39,347 nt of DNA from Enhydrobacter aerosaccus (GTDB taxonomy: Bacteria > Pseudomonadota > Alphaproteobacteria > Reyranellales > Reyranellaceae): the NCBI GenBank assembly GCA_903839865.1, contig CAIMEE010000260.1, forward strand, positions 1 through 39,347. The letters are read 5' to 3'. Of the stretch, positions 1-6,896 are shown in pieces. A program made the translations under genes and the position numbers. The first letter of the stretch is position 1, and every line of letters starts with the position of its first letter. A model generated the notes under the pieces. The model worked only from the letters and a program-made list of their open reading frames with translations. It was not told the origin of the DNA and made no database searches.

Positions 1-759
1 ACCGGCTTCTATGTGCCGCGCGGCGATACGCCGGCCGCGGAAACCGACGGACCCGTGGGCACGGCACTACTGGCCGCAGCGCTGGCGGCGTGCGGTGTGC
101 CGGCAAGGATCGCCGTCGATGCGCCGTGCGAGGCGGCGGTTCGTGCCGCCGTGTCGGCAGCGGGTGGAGGTGTCGCCGTCGATGTCGTCGCGCTCGGGGA
201 TCGGGCCGCGATTGGCCGGGTGGCGGAGAGCTGGCGCGGGGCGGGCGTGACGCACGCCGTCGCCATCGAGCGGTGTGGACCCAGTCCCGATGGCCGGCCG
301 CGCAACATGCGGGGTGCCGATGTTTCTGAATGGACGGCGCCGCTCGATGAGCTGTTCGTCGCGGGCGCCTGGGTTCGTATCGGCGTTGGAGACGGCGGCA
401 ACGAGATCGGCATGGGCCGCCTGCCGGCCGGGTTGATCGCGCGCACCGTTCCCAACGGCGAGCAGATCGCCTGCGTCACCGGATGCGATCACCTTGTCGT
501 GGCCGGTGTGTCCAATTGGGGAGCTTGTGGTCTGATTGCTGCGCTGGCGGTCGTGCGGCCGGACTGGGCGCCTACGCTCGATCGCTTCCTCACCGCAGAG
601 CGAGATGCCGACGTGACCCGCGCAACGGTCGAACAGGCGGGCGCCATCGACGGCGTCACGGCGCGACGCGAGGCGACCGTCGACGGATTCGGCCCCGAGG
701 TTCATGCCGCCGTGGTCGACGATCTGCGGCGCATTGCTTGGGGCAAACCGGCGGACTAG
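1..759 (+). CDS. D-glutamate cyclase-like protein (DUF4392 family), 5' end cut by the window
   Basis: The frame is open from base 1 and already reads TGFYVPRGDTPAAETDGP, so the true start lies outside the window; the GTG at 13 is only an internal codon. The glycine-rich segment GVGDGGNEIGMG and the later CDHLVVAGVSNWGACGL are hallmarks of the DUF4392 domain. The mitochondrial member of that family, DGLUCY, converts D-glutamate to 5-oxo-D-proline. Role by family: disposal of D-glutamate, in the cytoplasm. The stop at 757-759 lies 10 bases before the acyl-CoA dehydrogenase start, so the two are probably co-transcribed. Family assignment is firm; the substrate is inferred. Confidence 0.85.
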   Translation, partial: TGFYVPRGDTPAAETDGPVGTALLAAALAACGVPARIAVDAPCEAAVRAAVSAAGGGVAVDVVALGDRAAIGRVAESWRGAGVTHAVAIERCGPSPDGRPRNMRGADVSEWTAPLDELFVAGAWVRIGVGDGGNEIGMGRLPAGLIARTVPNGEQIACVTGCDHLVVAGVSNWGACGLIAALAVVRPDWAPTLDRFLTAERDADVTRATVEQAGAIDGVTARREATVDGFGPEVHAAVVDDLRRIAWGKPAD

Positions 760-769
760 GGTCGCCGCC

Positions 770-1951
770 ATGGAAAATCCCGCCAGCGAAAACCCGTACG
801 CTCCCACGCATCCCGAAATTCGCGACGCCGTTCGCGCCCTTTGCCTCAAGTTCGACGGCGCCTACTGGCGCAATCTCGACCGCGAGCGCGGCTATCCGAC
901 GGCGTTCGTGAAGGCGCTGACCGAAGCGGGATGGCTCTCGATCCTGATCCCGGAGGAGTACGGCGGTGCAGGCCTCGGCATTTCTGCGGCTTCCGCCGTG
1001 TTGGAAGAGATTCACAAGGCCGGCTGCAACGCCGCCGCCTGCCATGCGCAGATGTACATCATGGGCACGGTGCTGCGGCACGGCAGCAAGGAGCAGAAGG
1101 AACGCTACCTGCCCAAGATCGCCACCGGCGAGCTGCGTCTGCAGGCGTTCGGCGTCACCGAGCCCACCAGCGGTACCGATACGCTCGCCCTGCGCACCAC
1201 CGCGGTGAAGAAGAACAACAGCACCTACGTCGTGAACGGCCAGAAGGTGTGGACCAGCCGCGCCGAGCATTCCGACCTGATGCTGCTGCTCGCCCGCACC
1301 ACGCCGCGCGAGCAGACGCAAAAGCGCACGGAAGGCCTGTCGGTGTTCCTGGTCGACATGCGCGCGGCGCTGAACAAGGGGCTTACGATCAAGCCAATCC
1401 GCACCATGATGAACCACAACACCACCGAGGTGTTCTTCGACGAAATGGAAGTGCCGGCCGAGAACCTGATCGGCGAGGAGGGGCAGGGCTTCCGCTACAT
1501 CCTCTCCGGCATGAATGCCGAGCGCGTGCTGATCGCCTCGGAATGCATCGGCGACGGCCGCTGGTTCATCGACAAGGCGGTGAACTACGCCAAGGAGCGC
1601 AAGCTGTTCGGCCGGCCGATCGGGCAGAACCAGGGCGTCCAATATCCGATCGCGCGCGCCTATACGCAGATCGAGGCCGCGGACCTGATGGTGCGCAAGG
1701 CGGCCACCATGTTCGAGGCCGGCATCAATGCCGGTGCCGAGGCCAACATGGCCAAGATGCTGGCGTCCGAGGCCGCCTGGTCGGCCGCGGAGATGTGCGT
1801 GCAAACCCACGGCGGGTTCGGTTTTGCCGAGGAGTACGACATCGAGCGCAAGTTCCGCGAGGCGCGTCTCTATACGGTGGCGCCGATCTCGACCAACATG
1901 ATCCTGAACTTCGTCTCCGAGCACGTGCTCGGGTTGCCGCGCTCGTACTAG
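770..1951 (+). CDS. acyl-CoA dehydrogenase family protein
   Basis: Encodes 393 residues, the normal length for a soluble FAD acyl-CoA dehydrogenase that puts a 2,3 double bond into an acyl-CoA and hands electrons to ETF. The ATG at 770 follows AGGG (758-761) at good spacing; an in-frame start at 704 would lie inside the upstream gene. Visible motifs are QAFGVTEPTSGTDT (FAD/substrate loop) and THGGFGFAEEYDIERKFREAR near the C-terminus. The usual YEGTSE motif carrying the C-terminal catalytic glutamate is replaced by TVAPIST. Instead there is a glutamate, E251, in SGMNAERV, at the place where isovaleryl-CoA dehydrogenase has its base (LDLER). This suggests a branched or otherwise unusual substrate. 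The stop overlaps the opposing exoD-like stop in the tetranucleotide CTAG. Confidence 0.92.
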   Translation: MENPASENPYAPTHPEIRDAVRALCLKFDGAYWRNLDRERGYPTAFVKALTEAGWLSILIPEEYGGAGLGISAASAVLEEIHKAGCNAAACHAQMYIMGTVLRHGSKEQKERYLPKIATGELRLQAFGVTEPTSGTDTLALRTTAVKKNNSTYVVNGQKVWTSRAEHSDLMLLLARTTPREQTQKRTEGLSVFLVDMRAALNKGLTIKPIRTMMNHNTTEVFFDEMEVPAENLIGEEGQGFRYILSGMNAERVLIASECIGDGRWFIDKAVNYAKERKLFGRPIGQNQGVQYPIARAYTQIEAADLMVRKAATMFEAGINAGAEANMAKMLASEAAWSAAEMCVQTHGGFGFAEEYDIERKFREARLYTVAPISTNMILNFVSEHVLGLPRSY

Positions 1952-2559
1952 AGGACGCCCTTCACCACCTGCCAAACGACATAGGGTCCGATCCAGAGCA
2001 GGAAGACCGTCCAGATCGCCGTGAGCAGGGTAAATATCCAGCCCAGAATCGCCATCAGCCCGTCGCGCTCCAGCTGGGCGAGGCAAAAGAACAGGATTGC
2101 CCAGGCAGGGAAGAAATTGTCGAACGGGATCGGCAACGCGAGGATGAAGATGCAGCCGATCCACGCGATCATCAACAGGCTGCGCGCCGTGCCGCGCAGC
2201 CACCATTCATGCCGGGGATGAACGATGCTCTCCAGCCACGTTATCGGCCGGCGCACGCGTTCGAGGGTATCCTGCAGCTTGCCGCGCGGTATCGCGTGTC
2301 CGGTCAGTCGCTCGGGCAAGGTCGGCGCGGGACGGCCAAGCCATTCCTGCACGGCGAACAGCAGCATCGGCCAGCCCGTCACGCTCGACAGCAGCGGAAT
2401 GCCGGTCGGCACGCAATTGGGCAGGTCGAGAACGGCAATGATGAAGGCAAAAGAGCGCGCCTCGAGGCCCGCCAGCAGCGCACCGACCGTCAGGAGTTGA
2501 TCGCGCGGGCCCGCGAACAGCCGCTCGAGCGTCGGCAGCAGTGCGCTGCGATCGTTCAT
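1948..2559 (-). CDS. ExoD-family membrane protein (exopolysaccharide synthesis)
   Basis: Encodes 203 residues. The family is named after rhizobial ExoD, which affects exopolysaccharide production and alkali tolerance; the biochemical function is not settled. Seen here: an N-terminal helical part ending in the conserved segment LDLPNCVPTGIPLLSSVTGW, a central stretch LPERLTGHAIPRG, and a C-terminal half with several hydrophobic helices (LLMIAWIGCIFILALPIPF, AILFFCLAQL, ILGWIFTLLTAIWTVFLLW), so an inner-membrane protein. The ATG at 2559 overlaps the stop of the upstream CitE-like gene by four bases (ATGA), so translation is probably coupled. It is the last gene of a three-gene minus-strand operon. 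Its stop overlaps that of the acyl-CoA dehydrogenase. Confidence 0.88.
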   Translation of the reverse strand: MNDRSALLPTLERLFAGPRDQLLTVGALLAGLEARSFAFIIAVLDLPNCVPTGIPLLSSVTGWPMLLFAVQEWLGRPAPTLPERLTGHAIPRGKLQDTLERVRRPITWLESIVHPRHEWWLRGTARSLLMIAWIGCIFILALPIPFDNFFPAWAILFFCLAQLERDGLMAILGWIFTLLTAIWTVFLLWIGPYVVWQVVKGVL

Positions 2560-3416
2560 CCCGCCCGGGCGAGTAGCCTGCGGGCGAGCACAAGGTGCGG
2601 CTTGTCGAGCATCTTGCCGTCGAGCGTGAGGACGCCCGCGCCAGGATTGTTCTCGAACGTCGCCACGACCTTCTTGGCCCATTCGACTTCGGCGGCACTG
2701 GGCGTGAAGACCTCGTGGATGATCGCCACCTGGTCGGGGTGAATGGCGATCTTGCCGCCATAGCCCATGCGCCGGGCGTCGACGGCCTCGGCACGCAGGC
2801 CGTCGATGTTCTTGATGTCGGGATAGACGGTGTCGTAGGCGGTGACGCCGGCTGCGACCGAGGCCATCAGGTTGATGGTGCGGGCGAGCTTGAACGTGTC
2901 GTCGTAGACGCCGGCGCTCGGGCCCTTGGCCAGCGCGCCGAGATCGGCCATCAGATCCTCGCCGCCCCACGAATGCCCCATCAGCCTTATGTGCTTGGCG
3001 GGAGCCGCGGTCAGCGCGAGGACGGCGGCAGCGCTTTCGGTAGCGATGGTGAGGATGCGCGTCGAGTCGATCTCGATCCCCTCGCGCGCCTCGAAGGCAT
3101 CGAGCCACATGGCGAGACGGTCGAGATCGGTCTGGCCGACGCATTTCGGGAAGACAATGCCGTCCGGCCGGCCCTGCATGACGACGGCGAGATCGCCGAG
3201 CGTCAGTCCGGTGTCGAGCGCGTTGACGCGGACATAGAGCTTGGGCCCGCTGCGGCTCGCGGATTTGAGGTAGGCCAGCGCCATCTCGCGCGCGATTTTC
3301 TTGCGGTCCGTCGCGACGGAATCCTCGAGGTCGAGGATCAGACCGTCGGGGCCGGAAGAAGGGCCCTTGGCGAGCTTGCGCTCTGAGTCGGCGGGCACGA
3401 ACAGGAACGAACGCAT
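2556..3416 (-). CDS. HpcH/HpaI aldolase - citrate lyase (CitE-type) family CoA ester lyase
   Basis: Encodes 286 residues beginning MRSFLFVPADSERKLAKG, the typical start of CitE-like lyases. LILDLEDSV carries the acidic metal/substrate residues, and ILTIATESAAAVLAL, IRLMGHSWGGEDLMADLG and GKIAIHPDQVAIIHEVF follow in the family order. Family members cleave or form malyl-, methylmalyl- or citramalyl-CoA, with Mg2+, in the cytoplasm. The chain is shorter than bacterial Mcl1-type malyl-CoA lyases (well over 300 residues) and closer to short CitE-like citramalyl/malyl-CoA lyases. It lies 8 bases downstream of a MaoC hydratase gene, which points to a hydratase-lyase pair for a branched C4/C5 acyl-CoA. 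The exact substrate cannot be read from the sequence. Confidence 0.9.
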   Translation of the reverse strand: MRSFLFVPADSERKLAKGPSSGPDGLILDLEDSVATDRKKIAREMALAYLKSASRSGPKLYVRVNALDTGLTLGDLAVVMQGRPDGIVFPKCVGQTDLDRLAMWLDAFEAREGIEIDSTRILTIATESAAAVLALTAAPAKHIRLMGHSWGGEDLMADLGALAKGPSAGVYDDTFKLARTINLMASVAAGVTAYDTVYPDIKNIDGLRAEAVDARRMGYGGKIAIHPDQVAIIHEVFTPSAAEVEWAKKVVATFENNPGAGVLTLDGKMLDKPHLVLARRLLARAG

Positions 3417-3424
3417 GATCTACC

Positions 3425-3880
3425 TCAGTTCTTGGGACGCTTGCGCATCAGCGCCTGGCGTTTGCATTCCGCGACGATCTCGCCGCGCTGGTTGGTGGCA
3501 GCATGAGCGAACTCGACGATACCGGCATCGGCGCGCGACTTGCTCTCGCGCATGGACAGCACCGTGGTCTTCACCTTGAGCGTGTCGCCGTGGAACACGG
3601 GCTTGGGAAAGCGCACGTCGGTCATCCCGAGATTGGCGACCGTCGTTCCAAGCGTCGTGTCGTTCACCGTGATGCCGATCATCAGGCCCAGGGTGAACAG
3701 GCTGTTCACGATGCGCTGGCCGAACTCGGTCTTCGACGCGAACTCCTCGTCGAGATGCAGCGGCTGCACGTTCATGGTGAGGGAGCTGAACAGCACATTG
3801 TCCATTTCAGTCACGGTCCGCGTCCAGGCGTGATCGAAGCCGCGGCCGACCGAAAACTCCTCGAAATAGAGACCTGCCAT
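3425..3880 (-). CDS. MaoC-family (hot-dog) enoyl-CoA hydratase
   Basis: Encodes 151 residues, a single hot-dog domain. The ATG at 3880 is preceded on the minus strand by AGGGG with about 6 bases spacing; longer in-frame extensions run through the promoter region and are not protein-like. The hydratase motif is [14 protein letters not shown]: the histidine and following Asp are there, but the motif aspartate five residues before the histidine (D-x-N-P-x-H in most members) is Asn here. [15 protein letters not shown] and [17 protein letters not shown] are further conserved blocks. Probable role: reversible hydration of a 2-enoyl-CoA such as mesaconyl-CoA, working with the CitE-like lyase just downstream. 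First gene of the minus operon, divergent from the quinone oxidoreductase gene. Confidence 0.88.
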   Translation of the reverse strand: MAGLYFEEFSVGRGFDHAWTRTVTEMDNVLFSSLTMNVQPLHLDEEFASKTEFGQRIVNSLFTLGLMIGITVNDTTLGTTVANLGMTDVRFPKPVFHGDTLKVKTTVLSMRESKSRADAGIVEFAHAATNQRGEIVAECKRQALMRKRPKN

Positions 3881-3932
3881 CTTTTCCCCTGCGAAAGAGC
3901 CCTTTCCTAGCACGGATGGACGGTGCCGGGCC

Positions 3933-3951
3933 CCGCATCGTATCAATGCGG
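3933..3951. promoter_or_regulatory. palindrome in the divergent promoter region
   Basis: CCGCAT-N7-ATGCGG is a perfect inverted repeat with 6-bp arms in the 106-bp gap between the divergent MaoC and quinone oxidoreductase genes, 35 bases before the latter's ATG. Size and position suit a dimeric repressor. No regulator gene is adjacent, so the binding protein is unknown. Confidence 0.3.
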
Positions 3952-3986
3952 CCACAAGACGAAACAGCCGTTCCAGGGAGCAAATA

Positions 3987-4964
3987 ATGCGGGCGATGAT
4001 GAGCGAGACGCCGGGCGGACCGGAAAGCCTGAAGCTGATGGAGCTTCCGTCCAAGCCGCTCGGCAAGGGCCAGGTGCGCGTTGCCGTCCGCGCGGCGGGC
4101 GTGAATTTCCCCGACACGCTGATCATCGCCGACAAGTACCAGTTCAAGCCGCCGCGTCCCTTCGCGCCGGGCCATGAGGTGGCGGGCGACATCACCGAAG
4201 TGGGCGAAGGCGTCACCGCTTACAAAGTGGGCGACCGGGTGATCGCCGCGATCGGCCATGGCGGCTATGCGACCGAAGTGGTCGCCGACCAGATCGCGCT
4301 ACTGCCGATGCCCAAGAACATGAGCTACGAAGATGGTGCGGCCTTCACCATGACCTACGGCACCTCGTACTACGCGCTGAAGCAGCGTAGCAGCTACAAG
4401 CCGGGCGAGACCCTGCTCGTGACGGGCGCGTCGGGCGGCGTCGGCCTCACCGCCGTTGAGCTGGGCGCGCTGATGGGCCTCAAGGTGATCGCGGCCGTGG
4501 GCTCTGACGAGAAGATGGAGGTCTGCCGCAAGTACGGCGCCACCATGTTCGTGAACTACACGAAGGATAAAATGCGCGACAAGGTGAAGGAACTCACCCA
4601 CGGCAATGGCGCGGACATCATTTATGACGCCGTGGGCGGCGACGCCTTCGACGAATCGGTGCGCTGCATCGCCTGGTACGGGCGCCTGCTGGTCGTGGGC
4701 TTTGCCGCCGGCCGCATTCCGTCGCTGCCGGCCAACCTCGCGTTGCTGAAGAGCTGTGACGTGCGTGGTGTGTTCTATGGCGCCTGGCGCGGACGCGAGC
4801 CGCAGGAGGCGCGCAAGAATTTCGACGAGATGCTCGCCTGGTATGCCGAAGGCAAGCTGAAGCCGCATATCTCGATGCGCTTCCCGCTGGAGAAGGCGGC
4901 GGACGCGATGAACGCGCTGCTCTCGCGCAAGGCGACGGGCAAGGTCGTCCTGACGACAGGCTAG
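3987..4964 (+). CDS. NADPH:quinone oxidoreductase family protein (MDR superfamily, zinc-free)
   Basis: Encodes 325 residues. The ATG at 3987 follows AGGGAG (3975-3980). The N-terminal GroES-like half has [19 protein letters not shown] and [18 protein letters not shown]; the Rossmann half has [18 protein letters not shown], then the NADP-site region [10 protein letters not shown]. No structural or catalytic zinc cysteine cluster is visible, as expected for the QOR branch. Members reduce quinones or enoyl/unsaturated carbonyl compounds with NADPH in the cytoplasm. It heads a plus-strand run: the SDR gene follows after 6 bases and DUF2817 after 9 more, so the three are probably one operon. The substrate is not predictable from sequence. 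Confidence 0.9.
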   Translation: MRAMMSETPGGPESLKLMELPSKPLGKGQVRVAVRAAGVNFPDTLIIADKYQFKPPRPFAPGHEVAGDITEVGEGVTAYKVGDRVIAAIGHGGYATEVVADQIALLPMPKNMSYEDGAAFTMTYGTSYYALKQRSSYKPGETLLVTGASGGVGLTAVELGALMGLKVIAAVGSDEKMEVCRKYGATMFVNYTKDKMRDKVKELTHGNGADIIYDAVGGDAFDESVRCIAWYGRLLVVGFAAGRIPSLPANLALLKSCDVRGVFYGAWRGREPQEARKNFDEMLAWYAEGKLKPHISMRFPLEKAADAMNALLSRKATGKVVLTTG

Positions 4965-4970
4965 CCGGAC

Positions 4971-5726
4971 ATGGGCAGGCTCGCGGGCAAGATAGCGATT
5001 GTGACGGGCGCCGCATCGGGTATTGGCGCTGCCTCGGCCAGATTGTTTTCCGAGGAGGGCGCCCAGGTAATGGCCGTCGACCGCCCGCAGTCCGAGATCG
5101 CGACGGTGCACGCCGGCCATGACGCCATCGCCTCGTTTGCGGCCGATATCACGGCGGACGATGCACCGAAGCGGATCGTGGCGGAGACGCTCGCCCGGTT
5201 CGGCGGTCTCGACATCCTGTTCAACAACGCCGGCGTAAGCGGCCGCGCCTTCGTGGAAGAAATGACCGATGCGGAGTGGGATCGCGTGAATGACGTCAAC
5301 GTGCGGGGCATGTTCCGGCTGTGCCGGGAGGCGATCCCGGCGCTGAAAGCCCGTGCGAGGGAAAAAGGCCGCGCCCGCATCGTCAATACGGCATCGGTGA
5401 TGGCGTTCGATACCGACTATGGCCTCGCGGCCTATTGCGCCTCGAAAGCAGGTGTCGGCGGCCTGACGCGCACGCTGGCGCTCGAGCTCGGCAAGTTCAA
5501 CATCACCGCGAACTACGTCTGTCCCGGCGCGATCTACACCGGCATGACCCAGGGCAATTTCGACAAACCCGAGATCCGGGAAGTCTGGGAAAAGAAGGCA
5601 GCCTTGCGCCGCTTGGGACAGCCGATCGATATTGCCCGCGGGGCGCTCCTGCTTGCCTCCGACGATGCCGACTTCATCACGGGTCACGAACTCGTGGTCG
5701 ATGGCGGCCTGACGCTCAGAACCTAG
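4971..5726 (+). CDS. SDR family NAD(P)-dependent oxidoreductase
   Basis: Encodes 251 residues, standard for a classical short-chain dehydrogenase/reductase. Visible are the cofactor motif TGAASGIGAAS near the N-terminus, ILFNNAGVSG, the catalytic serine in VNTASVMAF, the YxxxK pair in AAYCASKAGV, and the C-terminal ELVVDGGLTLRT typical of 3-oxoacyl-reductase-like members. AVDRP after strand beta-2 suggests NAD preference, by the acidic-residue rule. It probably oxidises or reduces a hydroxy/keto group on a small molecule or acyl-CoA. It sits between the quinone oxidoreductase (6-base gap) and the DUF2817 gene (9-base gap). No strong ribosome site is visible, which fits translational coupling. 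Confidence 0.9.
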   Translation: MGRLAGKIAIVTGAASGIGAASARLFSEEGAQVMAVDRPQSEIATVHAGHDAIASFAADITADDAPKRIVAETLARFGGLDILFNNAGVSGRAFVEEMTDAEWDRVNDVNVRGMFRLCREAIPALKARAREKGRARIVNTASVMAFDTDYGLAAYCASKAGVGGLTRTLALELGKFNITANYVCPGAIYTGMTQGNFDKPEIREVWEKKAALRRLGQPIDIARGALLLASDDADFITGHELVVDGGLTLRT

Positions 5727-5735
5727 GACATCGAC

Positions 5736-6833
5736 ATGGCCAACATTCATTCCTTCGCCGCGGACTATAGCGAGGCGCGCGACAAGTTCCTGGCGGCAGC
5801 CCGGATCGCCAATGCGGCGACGGCGCGCTACGACAATCCCACCAAGGGGCCCAAGGGCGAGTCGCTGTCGACAGATGTCGCCCGCCTCGGCCCGGACGAT
5901 GCGTCGAAGATCGTGGTCACGATCTCCAGCACGCACGGCGCCGAAGGCTATTGCGGTTCGGGTGTCCAGGTCGACTGGCTGGCCACAATCGGCGCCGGCG
6001 GCCTGCCCAAGGATACCGCTGCGCTCTTCATTCATGCGATCAACCCGTACGGCTTTGCCTGGACACGGCGCGTGACGGAGGAGGGCAACGACCTCAATCG
6101 CAACTACGTCGATCACTCCAAGCCCTATCCGGCCAACAACGGCTATGCCGACATCCACGACTGGTTGATCCCGAAGGATTTCGGCCCGAACAGCGTCGCC
6201 CAGGCCGACGCCAAGCTCGCGGAGTACCGGGCCAAGGTGGGCGACAAGGCCTATTTCGCGGCGATGTCGGGTGGCCAGTACACCCATCCCGATGGATTCT
6301 TCTTCGGCGGTGGCGGACCGAGCTGGTCGAACCGCACGCTGCACGCGATCGCCGACAAGTATCTCAAGGGCCGCAGCGATATTGCCGTGATCGACTTCCA
6401 TACCGGCCTCGGTCCCTACGGCTACGGCGAGCCGATCACGCACTACGATATCGACAGCGGCGGCTCGCGACGGGTGCGCGCCTTCTGGGGCGAATCGGTG
6501 ACCGAGTCCAAGCGCGGGCAGACGGCCTCGGCCGCCCGTGATGGCCTGGGGCACTACGGCCTCAACCGCGTGTTCAAGGAACCCGAGACCAGGCTCACCA
6601 TGTGCACGCTCGAATACGGCACCTTCGACCGCGAGAGCGGCCAGAAGGCGTTCCGCGCCGATCACTGGCTGTACAAATATGGCGATCCGCAGGGCAAGGA
6701 GGCGGCGCCGGTCCGGGCGGCCATGCGCCGGCAGTTCTACCCCGATACGGACGACTGGAAGGAGGCCGTGCTGTTCCGCGGGCACCAGGTCGTACGGCAG
6801 GCCATCGCCGGCGTGCAACTCGGGGCCATCTGA
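5736..6833 (+). CDS. DUF2817 domain protein, M14-like metallopeptidase family
   Basis: Encodes 365 residues. The ATG at 5736 has AGGA (5725-5728) overlapping the upstream stop. The fold is that of zinc carboxypeptidase/aspartoacylase-like enzymes: STHGAEGYCGSG holds the H-x-x-E zinc pair, INPYGFAWTRRVTEEGNDLNRN the substrate-binding Asn-Arg pair, and VIDFHTGLGPYGYGE a third zinc ligand. DUF2817 proteins are annotated as possible deacylases or peptidases, but none of their substrates is well established to my knowledge. There is no signal peptide, so it is cytoplasmic. It ends the quinone oxidoreductase - SDR - DUF2817 run. Confidence 0.88.
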   Translation: MANIHSFAADYSEARDKFLAAARIANAATARYDNPTKGPKGESLSTDVARLGPDDASKIVVTISSTHGAEGYCGSGVQVDWLATIGAGGLPKDTAALFIHAINPYGFAWTRRVTEEGNDLNRNYVDHSKPYPANNGYADIHDWLIPKDFGPNSVAQADAKLAEYRAKVGDKAYFAAMSGGQYTHPDGFFFGGGGPSWSNRTLHAIADKYLKGRSDIAVIDFHTGLGPYGYGEPITHYDIDSGGSRRVRAFWGESVTESKRGQTASAARDGLGHYGLNRVFKEPETRLTMCTLEYGTFDRESGQKAFRADHWLYKYGDPQGKEAAPVRAAMRRQFYPDTDDWKEAVLFRGHQVVRQAIAGVQLGAI

Positions 6834-6896
6834 GCTTGGGGACAAGCGGCCAAAAAGAGCCATTTGTCCGCTAGTCGATCCTGCTACAAAGCCGTC

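Noticed and set aside
13-759. Start of the first gene at GTG 13
   Set aside because: The frame is open to base 1 and the residues before it look like conserved family sequence, so the gene is cut by the window edge.
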